A stretch of 64,000 nt of DNA from Promethearchaeia archaeon (GTDB taxonomy: Archaea > Asgardarchaeota > Lokiarchaeia > Sigyniarchaeales > SOKP01). The notes below the pieces were generated by a model that searched no databases, was not told the DNA's origin, and saw only the letters and a program-made list of their open reading frames with translations. Location: the NCBI GenBank assembly GCA_029856125.1, contig JAHQWJ010000120.1, positions 248,001 through 312,000 on the forward strand, in the 5' to 3' direction. Position numbers and translations under genes: made by a program. Positions 44,263-53,108 of the stretch are shown one piece after another; position 1 is the first letter of the stretch, and every line of letters begins with the position of its first letter.

Positions 44263-44676
44263 CTATTCAGATTCAGTTTCATATTCAAACAGTTTCATTA
44301 AAATTAGAACACTTTTTATACCTTTCATTTTGATCCTAAAAGTGATGACTTTCCAAACAATTGATCCCAATGAAATATCACCCCCTCCCAAGATGTCTGC
44401 AAAAACGTTGGTTTTTGTTTCCATAAAACCATCCCAGCCGAGAGCTTTTTTCGATATGTTCGATTTTGGGTTGTTTTCAATGCCCTCAACATAGATTCTA
44501 CCCTTTTCTATCACTAAAAGGGCAGCTTGTTTTCCATCTTTAGGGTTTAAAAGTATTTTGATTAAAGAATCCTTATAATCTTCTTTAAATTGCTCAATTG
44601 TGTTCAGGACTTCTATTTCTTTAGCCACAACCTTAGCTATTCCTTTTAACCGCTTCTTTTTTTCTTCTTCATTCAT
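44263..44676 (-). CDS. SCP2-like (sterol-carrier-type) domain protein
   Basis: 137 residues. The core AALLVIEKGRIYVEGI, then a loop, FADILGGGDISLGSIVWKVITFRIKMKG and a final helix (SVLILMKLFEYE) follows the strand-helix order of SCP2 domains. In these a small beta sheet forms a hydrophobic pocket for lipids or acyl-CoA. The 'G.I...G......L..' pattern near the end is typical of the family. It has no signal or membrane segment. It may bind a lipid or act as a dimerisation domain. It is a single gene, ending 66 bases from the convergent helical protein. The family call is moderate. Confidence 0.5.
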   Translation of the reverse strand: MNEEEKKKRLKGIAKVVAKEIEVLNTIEQFKEDYKDSLIKILLNPKDGKQAALLVIEKGRIYVEGIENNPKSNISKKALGWDGFMETKTNVFADILGGGDISLGSIVWKVITFRIKMKGIKSVLILMKLFEYETESE

Positions 44677-44837
44677 TGTTAATCATTTTTTTACATTAAT
44701 GTAAAATAGTTTTGCCTTAATTTCCTATTTAATTAAATCTAATAATAATGAGATATCTTTAAAATTGTCTTTTTTAACGTTTATAATAAAGAAGAAGAAT
44801 AATTCTAAATCGGGAGTTATGCTATAGCTCCGTGAGG

Positions 44838-45089
44838 TTAATAACTCTCAGCACCACCAGCATCAAAGAATTCTTCAAAAGCTTTTCTATCCTGAGCAGA
44901 AATTTTGGCACTACTCATTGTTTCTTTCACAACTATAGGAGCTGACTCCTTCTCGTCGTGTATGATCTTTTTAACTATTTTAAAATCATCTGCATCTGCT
45001 TCTAAATCGAATTCTTTATCGCAAGCTTTGCAATATAATTTTTGGTTTTTTGGAAAGATGATATTGTCACAGTCTGGGCAGAACTTCAT
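44838..45089 (-). CDS. TFS/RPB9-type N-terminal zinc-ribbon protein (truncated relative to TFS)
   Basis: 83 residues from the ATG at 45089; an extended start at a TTG (45173) would add 28 residues. I prefer the ATG because the protein then opens with MKFCPDCDNIIF, exactly as archaeal TFS (RpoM) and RPB9 begin. The first ribbon is Cys4, Cys7, Cys20 and Cys23 (numbering from this ATG). The rest (about 30-83) is a charged linker ending FFDAGGAESY and lacks the second zinc ribbon with the acidic RNA-cleavage hairpin of TFS. It may be an RNA-polymerase-associated protein without transcript-cleavage activity, or an RPB9-like subunit. A TATA-like TTTATAAAT near 45195 would favour transcription starting around the TTG, so the start stays uncertain. 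Confidence 0.7.
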   Translation of the reverse strand: MKFCPDCDNIIFPKNQKLYCKACDKEFDLEADADDFKIVKKIIHDEKESAPIVVKETMSSAKISAQDRKAFEEFFDAGGAESY

Positions 45090-45380
45090 GGTTTCGATTA
45101 TCACCAATTTTTCATTTTTTACTTTTTTAAGTTTATTATTCCTTAAGTGTCTTGTATAATCTTCTGTCGTCAATTAATATGTAAAATAGTTAACATTTAT
45201 AAATTTATTGGCGTCCAATGAGAGAAGTTGAGTTCAGATATTTAAACTTTTCTTTTACGTTTTTAATGTATAACAAATGAAAAGGTAATGAGAGTTTAGT
45301 TTATGCCTATAGATGGTATTAGGTTAAAGGGCGTGCTAAGTTAGGAAGTCATCTTTTTATGATAATGTTTTTTCGTAATT

Positions 45381-46097
45381 TTATCTTAATTTTTGTAAAT
45401 CTATTGGGTTCCCTTCTAAACAAAGTGTACTTATTTTTTTTAAGTTGTCTAAATCCTTTATTTGAATTATTTTATTGTGCGTACAACCAAAAAAATATAA
45501 TTTTGAAAGATTTGCTAACCCCTCAATTTCGCATATATCATTATAACTCAAATCTAAATCTTCTAAATTACCTAAGTGTTGGAGATTAGTTATAGCAGAA
45601 ATTTTGTTTTTTATTAGATTTAAACTCCTTAAATTTATAAGGGAATCAAGCCCATTAATCTCAGAAATCAGATTATCACATAAACACAAATATTTTAATT
45701 TTTTTAATTTGTCTAAATTTTTAATTCTAGAAATTTTATTTTTTTTTAACCAAAGTTCTTCGAGGTTTTGAAGCGCACTTAAGCCTTTGAGTTCAGATAT
45801 TAGGTTCTTTTTCAGCCATAATACCCTTAAGTTTTCTAGATTATCAAGGCCCTTTATTTCAGTAATCTGATTATTATTTAAACACAAAATCTCTAATTTT
45901 TTAAGTTTATCTAAGCCATTAATTTGAGATATCTGGTTGTTAGATAAATCTAAAATGTGCAAGTTGGATAATTTCTCGAGGCCTTGTATCTTTTCAATAT
46001 CCTTTATGCCTTTATTGGATAAGTTTAAGGCGTGATTTTCTATATTAAATTTTTGTCCATCATATTGGACAAAATTTTGACTTTGTTGAAAATGCAT
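45381..46097 (-). CDS. SDS22-like leucine-rich repeat protein
   Basis: 238 residues consisting almost entirely of 22-residue leucine-rich repeats of the SDS22/internalin type, about eight copies (pattern L..L..L.L..N.I..I.GLD.L). A short N-terminal cap (FVQYDGQKFNIENHALNL) precedes them. There is no signal peptide, membrane helix or catalytic domain, so it is a cytoplasmic protein-binding solenoid. In eukaryotes SDS22 binds protein phosphatase 1; such LRRs are also frequent in Asgard archaea, but a partner is not evident here. The near-identical repeats make the DNA itself repetitive at a 66-base period. It is read alone on the minus strand with a promoter before the GDPD genes (divergent). 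Confidence 0.88.
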   Translation of the reverse strand: MHFQQSQNFVQYDGQKFNIENHALNLSNKGIKDIEKIQGLEKLSNLHILDLSNNQISQINGLDKLKKLEILCLNNNQITEIKGLDNLENLRVLWLKKNLISELKGLSALQNLEELWLKKNKISRIKNLDKLKKLKYLCLCDNLISEINGLDSLINLRSLNLIKNKISAITNLQHLGNLEDLDLSYNDICEIEGLANLSKLYFFGCTHNKIIQIKDLDNLKKISTLCLEGNPIDLQKLR

Positions 46098-46212
46098 GGA
46101 TTGATTTTAGTTAATCTTCTATTTAAACTTATCGTATGTGTTCTCTTTACTTAAGAAACATAAATGCTAAATTTTAAAGTAATAATTAATTATTTTAAGA
46201 GAGAATATCGAT

Positions 46213-46944
46213 ATGAATGCGATTAACAAGATTATCATCATGGGTCATCGAGGCGCTAGTAAAATAGCCCCCGAGAATACATTAAAAGCATTTAAAGAAG
46301 CAATTCGCTTAAAAGCAGACGCAGTCGAATTTGATGTCCAAGAAACAGTCGATGGTGAAATTGTTATCATCCATGATTACGATACCCTTAGAACCGCTGG
46401 AACTGAAGGTACTGTAGAACAAATGACCCTTAAAAAATTAAAAAAATTGAATTTTGGAAATGGTGAACAAATTCCAACACTTTTGGAATTAATTGAGTTA
46501 GCAAAAGATAAAATATCTCTTAATTGCGAAATTAAAGTAGAAGGTATCGCTAAAAAAATAATTCACATTTTCCAAGATGCTGACATTCTTGATTCTACGA
46601 TAGTTAGTTCATTTTTACATGAAGAATTGATTAAGATACAAAAAATTGAACCACAATTAAAATTAGCAACCCTTGTCCCTACTGAAGCAGGAAAATTCTC
46701 AGATTGGAATTATAAGAAGAAATTAATTGATTTTACATCTGAGAATAATTACTATGCAATTAATCCGTTATATAAACTAGCTGATAAACAATTTATCGAA
46801 TATGCCCATGAAAAAAACATAAAAGTTTTTCCGTGGACTGTTGATTCTGGAATTGCTATGAAGAAATTAATAAATATGGGCACAGATGGGATTATAACCA
46901 ATGACATTACTCGTCTTAAAGAAGTTTTGAACCGTAATGACTAA
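46213..46944 (+). CDS. Glycerophosphodiester phosphodiesterase (GDPD)
   Basis: 243 residues, a complete TIM-barrel GDPD. Catalytic residues are visible: His12 and Arg13 in GHRGAS, Glu39 and Asp41 in EFDVQ, and His54 in HDYD. NCEIKVE (about 98-104) supplies the later metal-site glutamate. The Ca/Mg-dependent enzyme splits glycerophosphodiesters (deacylated phospholipids) into sn-glycerol-3-phosphate and an alcohol. There is no signal peptide, so it acts in the cytoplasm. A second GDPD gene follows 41 bases later and the CoA-ligase gene after that, all on the plus strand. In archaea the substrate may be glycerol-1-phosphate-derived lipids; that is inference. Confidence 0.92.
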   Translation: MNAINKIIIMGHRGASKIAPENTLKAFKEAIRLKADAVEFDVQETVDGEIVIIHDYDTLRTAGTEGTVEQMTLKKLKKLNFGNGEQIPTLLELIELAKDKISLNCEIKVEGIAKKIIHIFQDADILDSTIVSSFLHEELIKIQKIEPQLKLATLVPTEAGKFSDWNYKKKLIDFTSENNYYAINPLYKLADKQFIEYAHEKNIKVFPWTVDSGIAMKKLINMGTDGIITNDITRLKEVLNRND

Positions 46945-46985
46945 TCCAATTAATAAAACTTAATTACAAATTAATAGGGGATATT

Positions 46986-47717
46986 ATTTTTAATAAAAAA
47001 AAAGATGATTTTTTAGTAATAGGCCATAGAGGAGCTAGTTCAGAAGCGCCTGAAAACACTTTAAAAGCTTTTGAGAGAGCAATTGAGTTGAATGCCGATT
47101 ATATTGAATTTGATCTTCAAAAGACTCTCAATAATGAGATTATTATAAGCCATGATGCCAATCTTTTAAGGACTGCTGATAAACCAAAATCTTTACGAGA
47201 TATGTCAATTGAAGAAATTAAAAAAATAGATATTGGGGAAGGAGAACGAATACCTACATTACATGAATTAATGGTAACCACTAAAGGAAAAATAAAACTC
47301 CAACCCGAAATTATAGCTCCAGGAATTGTCGATGATTTAATTAACATTTTAAGAGAAGAAGACCTAATTAACACTTCAATCATTAGCAGTTTTGATATTG
47401 CGGAGCTATTAAAAGTAAAGAAAATTGAGCCACGATTAAAAATAGGCTCTTTAATTCCTAAAGCTTTAACAAAAATTCGAATGGTAAAACGATATGTTCA
47501 AAGAGCAATAGATAATGAATTATATGCTATCCATCCATATTATCCAATAGTTGATAAAGAGTTTGTAGATTTCGCTCATAAGAATGGTCTTAAAGTTAAT
47601 GTATTTACAGTAAATGATGAAGATATGATGAAAAAACTAATTAAGTTAGGTGTTGACGGAATTTTTACTGACGATATTGCTTTATTAAATAGAACTTTAG
47701 AAAGAACTAATCAATAA
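46986..47717 (+). CDS. Second GDPD, apparent ATT (non-ATG) start
   Basis: 243 residues if begun at an ATT at 46986. The open frame must include GHRGASSEAPENTLKAF encoded from 47022, because that is the catalytic His-Arg motif; a start at the first TTG (47088) would delete it. Upstream of 47022 and back to an in-frame stop at 46938 there is no ATG, GTG or TTG. A Shine-Dalgarno GGGGAT at 46977-46982 sits 5 bases before ATT 46986, giving the same length as the paralogue upstream. The remaining motifs are intact (EFDLQ, SHDAN, LQPEI). AUU starts are known but rare. A nine-A tract at 46995-47003 offers an alternative by slippage or sequencing error, but no standard start exists in the other frames nearby. 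The function is as for its neighbour. Confidence 0.8.
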   Translation: MFNKKKDDFLVIGHRGASSEAPENTLKAFERAIELNADYIEFDLQKTLNNEIIISHDANLLRTADKPKSLRDMSIEEIKKIDIGEGERIPTLHELMVTTKGKIKLQPEIIAPGIVDDLINILREEDLINTSIISSFDIAELLKVKKIEPRLKIGSLIPKALTKIRMVKRYVQRAIDNELYAIHPYYPIVDKEFVDFAHKNGLKVNVFTVNDEDMMKKLIKLGVDGIFTDDIALLNRTLERTNQ

Positions 47718-47780
47718 AATATTTTAGTCAAATTCTATTATATTTCTTATTAATTTAAACGAAATTTTCTTAGTTTAACA

Positions 47781-49268
47781 ATGTCTTCAGTACAAAAATC
47801 ACCGATAGATTTTAATAGATTATTCTTTCCAAGAGCTATTGGTATTATAGGAGCAAGCCATGATCCTGCAGGTGGTGGTTTTTTTGTTCGAGCAATGAGG
47901 GGCAAATTTAAAGGAAAAACCTACTTATTTAATCCAAGGTTAGCTGGAAAAACATTACATGGCCAGAAGGTTTACGCATCTATATTAGAAATTTCTGAAC
48001 CAATAGATTATGTTATTATTGCGGTTCCCTCACGCATAGTTCCAAAGGTCTTAGATGAGGTAGGTCAAAAGTCTATTCCTTTTTGCACAATTTTCTCTTC
48101 AGGATTCCGTGAAGTTGGTAACGAGGATCTAGAAAAATTAACTCTTGAAACAGCTCGCAAACATAAAATTCGAATCATTGGTCCAAATTGTATTGGTGTG
48201 TACAACCCTAAAGGGGGATTATTTTTTGCTTACGAGCAATCCCGCAAGCATGGTAATTTCGGAGGAATTTTTCAATCGGGAGGAATCGCTCAAAATGTTT
48301 CCCAACTCATAGTATCTTACGGTTTGTATGCATCAAAATTTATCTCTATAGGGAACTCCCTCGATCTATCTCCAGTTGAATTTTTAGAATATTTCTTAAA
48401 TGACGAGTATACAAAAATTATTGGTTTATATATTGAGAATCTGCGGAGTATTGAACAGGGAAGAAAATTTATGGATATTGTTAAAGAATGTAATTTAAAC
48501 CGTAAACCTGTCATTCTTTGGCGGGCGGGATACGGAAAAGCAACTAAAAAAGCTATACTCTCTCACACAGGAGGTTTAGCGGGTAACAACGAAATTTGGA
48601 AGGCTGTAGGAAAACAAACTGGGAGTTGCATAACAAGTAACTCAAATGAACTTGCTGCGTTGGCATCTGCTTTTAATTTAACTCGTTTACCTAATTCGCG
48701 AAATGTTGGCGTGATTGGGATTGGCGGAGGTTCCACAATAGAAGCGATAGATATTTTAGAAAAGTATAACCTAACAATTCCCCAATTATCAGAGAGAATC
48801 ATCGGTAAAATGAAAAGATTCGTCCCAGATGTAAATACTAACTTATCAAACCCCATAGATTTAGGTGGGATGGGAATTCAACCCAATATCTACTATCGTA
48901 CGATATTAGCGCTTGATAAAGATCCTAACATTTCATCTATTATTTTCATTAAGGATCCCGAGAGATTTGGAGGTTTTTCTGACTTAATGGAAGAACTAGG
49001 GTATGGTGCATTAGATCTAAATAAAGAGTTTATCCGATACATATCAAAAGCGAAGAGTGTATGTACAAAACCTATGTACTGCGTCATGCTGAAAATCAAC
49101 GAGGGATTTGAAGAGTATAAAAGTAGATACAAGTTCAAGCTGAAATTGCTTAATCGAAATGTTCCAGTTTTTGAATCTTTAGATCTCGCAGGAACTGTTT
49201 TGGATAAACTAAACTCGTATCGTGAGTTCTTACAAAAACACGAAAAATATCCAAAAAGTAAAGATTAA
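47781..49268 (+). CDS. ADP-forming acyl-CoA (acetyl-CoA) synthetase, alpha-type subunit
   Basis: 495 residues. The N-terminal CoA-binding Rossmann domain has AIGIIGASHDP (19-29) and IIGPNCIGVYNP (132-143). A succinyl-CoA-ligase-like domain follows, with the phosphorylated catalytic His262 in ILSHTGGLAG (259-268), then a third subdomain. This is the alpha half of NDP-forming acyl-CoA synthetases, which convert acyl-CoA, ADP and phosphate to acid, CoA and ATP in fermentative archaea. The ATP-grasp beta domain is absent here and no beta gene is adjacent, so the partner must be elsewhere or the protein has another role. A TATA-like TAATTTAAAC lies about 25 bases before the ATG, suggesting a leaderless transcript separate from the GDPDs. 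The family call is firm; the acyl group is unknown. Confidence 0.85.
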   Translation: MSSVQKSPIDFNRLFFPRAIGIIGASHDPAGGGFFVRAMRGKFKGKTYLFNPRLAGKTLHGQKVYASILEISEPIDYVIIAVPSRIVPKVLDEVGQKSIPFCTIFSSGFREVGNEDLEKLTLETARKHKIRIIGPNCIGVYNPKGGLFFAYEQSRKHGNFGGIFQSGGIAQNVSQLIVSYGLYASKFISIGNSLDLSPVEFLEYFLNDEYTKIIGLYIENLRSIEQGRKFMDIVKECNLNRKPVILWRAGYGKATKKAILSHTGGLAGNNEIWKAVGKQTGSCITSNSNELAALASAFNLTRLPNSRNVGVIGIGGGSTIEAIDILEKYNLTIPQLSERIIGKMKRFVPDVNTNLSNPIDLGGMGIQPNIYYRTILALDKDPNISSIIFIKDPERFGGFSDLMEELGYGALDLNKEFIRYISKAKSVCTKPMYCVMLKINEGFEEYKSRYKFKLKLLNRNVPVFESLDLAGTVLDKLNSYREFLQKHEKYPKSKD

Positions 49269-49304
49269 GAATTCGATCCAAAAAATAGGAATGTTTTTTA
49301 TATT

Positions 49305-50108
49305 TCATTCGCTAATATGGCTCGTTTCTATAGGACGCCCGGGGCTCCCTTGATAATAAAATTTATCTGGCTTTCCTCTCCAGTTTTTATGTAAGACCGT
49401 GTTTGGGAAAATCACATTGTTATCCGTGGTTATTGCATTTGGGCCCATTATAATTCCGGGATACAAAGTCGTATTTTTTCCCATTATTATTTTCATCATG
49501 CTAATTTTTCCAAATATTGTATTTACAGCATGGCTTGATAGGGCAGATGTAGGGTAGATGAACACATTATCGCCTAATTCAGTAAATTCTAATCCTACAT
49601 ACGCATCGCAGTAAATAACATTTTTCCCGAGATTATTGTGGCTTATCCTCCGCAACACTCTATTAACGAGCCATGGGAACGGAGATTTCGAAGTTAACCA
49701 CATCGGAAATTTAATGATAAATCCTCGTTTATGATAGTATTTCATCATTTTACCATCCTTACTATCCTTATCTTCTAAAACTCTTTTAAACACGCCTTCA
49801 GCAGGAGGAGATTTTTTATTCCATCTCCGTACCCATAACGCTGTAAACTCAATTAAGAGAATAAGGTAAAGGAAATAAAGAAAAAAAAGAAATCCCGGGA
49901 GTATCAAAAAATGGATTTCTAGAGGGATTGAGAGCGGAATTATAAAACCATACTCAAATAATAAGAAAAATCCTAAACAAATATATAAAGGAACTAAGAA
50001 ACTTATGAAATTTATTTTAAAAAAGTCTAAAACGGGAAGTTCTACAACTTTATCCTTTTTCTGTTCAAATTCAGAATTTGTTTTTCCTACTCCTTTCTCT
50101 TTGCTCAT
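49305..50108 (-). CDS. Membrane protein with left-handed beta-helix (hexapeptide) domain
   Basis: 267 residues. After a charged N-terminus there are two transmembrane stretches (about 31-54 and 63-90), then a cytoplasmic part whose last 110 residues contain hexapeptide-like turns (IYCDAYVGLEFTELGDNVFI, IIMGPNAITTDNNVIFPN). This is the left-handed beta-helix of many acyltransferases. It ends with a WRGKPDKFYYQGSPGRPI segment. The arrangement resembles membrane-tethered sugar or amino-acid acyltransferases, or the C-terminal domains of some nonribosomal synthetase-like proteins. A catalytic histidine is not certain. It lies downstream of the MFS transporter on the same strand (108 bases apart), so an export and modification link is possible. 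Confidence 0.65.
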   Translation of the reverse strand: MSKEKGVGKTNSEFEQKKDKVVELPVLDFFKINFISFLVPLYICLGFFLLFEYGFIIPLSIPLEIHFLILPGFLFFLYFLYLILLIEFTALWVRRWNKKSPPAEGVFKRVLEDKDSKDGKMMKYYHKRGFIIKFPMWLTSKSPFPWLVNRVLRRISHNNLGKNVIYCDAYVGLEFTELGDNVFIYPTSALSSHAVNTIFGKISMMKIIMGKNTTLYPGIIMGPNAITTDNNVIFPNTVLHKNWRGKPDKFYYQGSPGRPIETSHISE

Positions 50109-50216
50109 AATATTATTATTACTAAAATCTTATAAAAAATTATTTACATTGAATAAGACAGAAAGGGATTTGCTCAACAAATAAAAAAAAATACAAAATA
50201 AAATAAATAAAAAAAA

Positions 50217-51506
50217 TTAGATTTTTTGCGTTTCTACTTCTATTACCTCTTGTGTAGGCAATACTTCTATTTCTGGTTCTTGTGGACGATCGAGATATCT
50301 TATTTTAGTGAAAAACCATAAAATAATCGGATTTACGATTCCTATTAAAGCACTAGCAAGTAAGAGATTCACGACACCCATTAAACCCGCAAGAGGTCCT
50401 ACTAATAACGCACCAATAGGAGCAATTGCCATAGATACTGTGTGATCAATAGACATAACGCGCCCTATTTTGTCGGATGGGACAACAGTTTGCAAAATAG
50501 TTAAGTATGTCGCAACAGTTATTGGAAAGATAATCGCTCCAAGAAACCCACCTATCATCATCATGTAGAAATTTTGATACGGTGCTAAAATGATAAGTAC
50601 GTAAAACGTGAAAAAGACCATCTCTCCAATTAAATTGACCTTAATCTTGTTCTTCCACTCCTTCTTTATTGAAGTAATTAAGGAGCCAATCACATTCCCT
50701 ACTTGGATTGAACCAAAAAGGAAAGCTAAATGAAACACAGATCCATCGTGTATGATATTTATGAAGTAGGGCCACAGCACTCCGAAGGGCCTAAATATAA
50801 AGTTAAAAATCATCGCAAAAATGATCATACTTAAAAGACCCGGAATCGCCTTTACAATTTTAAATCCATCCTTAAATTCCCTCATGAAAGATGTTTTCTC
50901 AGCAACTCTGGTTTCCTTAGCATTGAAAGGAATTTTTATCAAGAACAATGGTACTACGGCTATTAGGAATGTTGCGCCGTCAATGAGAAAGATATAGGTA
51001 ATTGGGAATAACCCTAATAGTAAAGCGGATAAAATCGGGCCGACCATGAAAATTAAGCCAGAAAACAAGAAGTTTCCTCCGTTAACTCTGCTTATTTTAT
51101 CTTTGGGAACCATAGAAGGAAGTATCGCGTGGAATGTAGGGACTTGAAACGCAAAGAGAATGTTTCGCATTGTATGTATAATCAATATCATCCAAATGGG
51201 TGTGAATCCAGTAAAAAAAATTAGGAACAAACCAAATGTCAATACTGCTTGGAACAAATCTACGGTAAATATTATTGTCTTGCGATTTAGCCTATCAGAA
51301 AGTACTCCCGCAAACGGAGTAACGATAACTTGAGGGAGAAAAATCAAGAATGTCGCTAATGAGAGATAAAAAACGCTCTGTGTCTCAATTGTAATCCACC
51401 AAGTAATAACAAAACCGATAATTCCTGAACCTAATAGCGAAAATTGCTGTCCGGCCATAAAATAAAGGTAATGCCTAAACGATTTTTTTGTTGGTAATTC
51501 TTCCAT
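50217..51506 (-). CDS. MFS transporter, enterobactin/macrolide-exporter type
   Basis: 429 residues with about 12 transmembrane helices. The loop 2-3 motif is seen as GVLSDRLNRKTII (about 68-80), the conserved 'G.l.DR..rr' of the major facilitator superfamily. The opening (FRHYLYFMAGQQFSLLGSGIIGFVITWW) and the pattern of helices are like MFS_3 members (EntS, MefA). It should export a small molecule by proton or ion antiport. The substrate cannot be inferred. The gene has its own promoter region upstream (about 300 bases) and is followed by the hexapeptide membrane protein. Confidence 0.9.
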   Translation of the reverse strand: MEELPTKKSFRHYLYFMAGQQFSLLGSGIIGFVITWWITIETQSVFYLSLATFLIFLPQVIVTPFAGVLSDRLNRKTIIFTVDLFQAVLTFGLFLIFFTGFTPIWMILIIHTMRNILFAFQVPTFHAILPSMVPKDKISRVNGGNFLFSGLIFMVGPILSALLLGLFPITYIFLIDGATFLIAVVPLFLIKIPFNAKETRVAEKTSFMREFKDGFKIVKAIPGLLSMIIFAMIFNFIFRPFGVLWPYFINIIHDGSVFHLAFLFGSIQVGNVIGSLITSIKKEWKNKIKVNLIGEMVFFTFYVLIILAPYQNFYMMMIGGFLGAIIFPITVATYLTILQTVVPSDKIGRVMSIDHTVSMAIAPIGALLVGPLAGLMGVVNLLLASALIGIVNPIILWFFTKIRYLDRPQEPEIEVLPTQEVIEVETQKI

Positions 51507-51810
51507 TTTTTTATTAAACCTTCAATTCTATATTCTTACAACTTAAAACCTTTTTCTTTAATACTTGATACGAAAGGTTCAATTAATAGTTTCGAATCGT
51601 GAAGTTTACGCATAGTTCGAACTACCGTAGAAAATGATTAGTATCATCATCATCAAAATCAATCGGGAATAGTGAAAACTGTTTCAGTTTAAAATTGGGT
51701 AATCTACACAAAAGAAATAAGAAACAGAATGAACTAGTATTTCTCATAATGGAGCCAGAAGATATGAAGATATCCGAGGAATTTATTGAGAATAAAATTT
51801 ACCTCTATTC
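51507..51810. other. Intergenic region with a short possible gene remnant
   Basis: It holds the promoter of the MFS gene (minus strand) and the 3' side of the 133-residue protein. On the plus strand ATG 51749 opens 21 codons (ending IENKIYLYS, TAA at 51812-51814). The ISEEFIENKIYL phrase is reminiscent of the ORF6N DNA-binding motif, but it is too short to support an assignment. There is an ATC-rich run at 51641-51652. No RNA gene was recognised. Confidence 0.35.
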
Positions 51811-52212
51811 TTAAAATGGGTAAAATCTCGGGCGGTGGGTAAGGGATTTCCCTCGAATTAATTTTTCTAAGTTAGTTTTTAATGTTTTAAGCTCGTAATC
51901 CCCTTTAACTTTAATTTCATAAACATGTTTTTGATTTTTATTGTTGGTGGTTTGGTGATATAAGTTCATTAAGTAGGACTTAGGTTTAGTAATAATATCT
52001 AAGGATATTTTTCGTAATGGTTCTTTCTGAACAGCGGTTTTTTTATCTTGGATCGTAATAGTGGTAGAATTTCTTCGAGTCTTTACCGTAACAGAAAAAT
52101 CTTTTACAATCTCTTCTAAAATGCTTAATATTTTTACTACGTGATCGGGAGCGTTCTCCCTCGCTTCAAAAATACCGATTTCCTTAGGTGAATTATTAGA
52201 CAATACACCCAT
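51811..52212 (-). CDS. Conserved-looking small protein, unknown function
   Basis: 133 residues, ATG at 52212. The sequence looks like an alpha/beta fold with an early helix (PDHVVKILSILEEIVKDF), two strands (VTVKTRRNSTTITIQDK), more strands and a terminal helix (LKTLKTNLEKLIRG). There are no cysteines, membrane segments or recognised active site. It is basic overall. Its stop codon overlaps a tiny plus-strand frame, which I do not regard as a gene. A DNA- or RNA-binding role is possible from charge, but no family is recognised. Confidence 0.5.
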   Translation of the reverse strand: MGVLSNNSPKEIGIFEARENAPDHVVKILSILEEIVKDFSVTVKTRRNSTTITIQDKKTAVQKEPLRKISLDIITKPKSYLMNLYHQTTNNKNQKHVYEIKVKGDYELKTLKTNLEKLIRGKSLTHRPRFYPF

Positions 52213-52280
52213 ATTATAAAAGTAATAGTATTTAAGCTTTTTAGTCGGCGAAACCTACGACTCATGCGATAAATTAATAG

Positions 52281-52991
52281 CTACAAGTCTCTACCCATAC
52301 CGTAATAAATTAACAATCCCGAAGAAATAAGCAAAACTATAATAGAAAAACCCCATATCGTTTTAAAAGTGGGATCTTGCCACGTGTTATACAACAAGAG
52401 ACCGTAAACTAAAGTAATCGCTAAAATGTTTCCAATAATGAACAAACTTAATTTTCTCTTTAAATTGGAGTCTTTAAAAAGGCTACGCAACCGTAGAGAG
52501 TAATAAATCACCGGAATAGTAAAACTTATTGTAAAAAGAATATTACCAGTGATGTAATACGGAAAACTATATACAGGCGCCCAACTCTCGGAATAAGCCA
52601 CTCCACTTGGGTATAAGTGAAATAAAAGCCAGGTTATTCCGTACGCACCTATTATTAGGATCGCTTTTTTAAGCGTAAACTCGTACTTCAATTTTAAAAG
52701 GCTTAAAATAAAAACTACTACGAATATGAACGAAAACATCGTTAGATAAGTTGCAAAAAAATATACGATGGTAATAAATTCTCCTGGTGAAAAGAAAGCA
52801 ATTAACACCGCAATTCCGTTCATTAAAAGACCAAGGCTCACGAAAAGGTAAAAACCACTTAGAGTTAAGGAATTTCGGTTGGTGTTGCGCTTTAACATTT
52901 TATAGATGAGGTAAGAAAATAACCCCACTATAAATATTTGTGGGACAAATATGATAAACAACCGCAAATACTCGGTGATCTGAAAAATCAT
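52281..52991 (-). CDS. Seven-transmembrane protein, unknown function
   Basis: 236 residues with seven hydrophobic helices, roughly at residues 8-32, 44-68, 73-98, 107-125, 146-166, 183-203 and 212-233. Short charged loops end several helices (KMLKRNTNRN, RLRSLFKDSNLKRK). The layout matches the integral-membrane sensory (7TM) domains found before histidine kinases and GGDEF proteins, but no attached output domain follows. The N-terminus (MIFQITEYLRLF) lacks a signal peptide. It sits between GNAT genes and the small protein on the same strand. The role is unknown; a sensor or small transporter is possible. Confidence 0.55.
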   Translation of the reverse strand: MIFQITEYLRLFIIFVPQIFIVGLFSYLIYKMLKRNTNRNSLTLSGFYLFVSLGLLMNGIAVLIAFFSPGEFITIVYFFATYLTMFSFIFVVVFILSLLKLKYEFTLKKAILIIGAYGITWLLFHLYPSGVAYSESWAPVYSFPYYITGNILFTISFTIPVIYYSLRLRSLFKDSNLKRKLSLFIIGNILAITLVYGLLLYNTWQDPTFKTIWGFSIIVLLISSGLLIYYGMGRDL

Positions 52992-53108
52992 AATTACACT
53001 ATTATTATTCTTTCGAAACTTTATTAAAAATTAGGTTTTTAAACTTAAAATAAATTTATTATTTTTAAATAGGTAGGTTAGTTAATTAGCCGAACGAATA
53101 TTTCGATA

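Noticed and set aside
45381-46097. CRISPR-like periodic DNA
   Set aside because: The 66-base periodicity is explained by 22-residue leucine-rich repeats in the coding frame; there are no unique spacers between identical repeats.
51749-51814. A 21-codon frame resembling an ORF6N fragment
   Set aside because: It is too short for a domain call and without ribosome-binding site; the similarity is a single short phrase.
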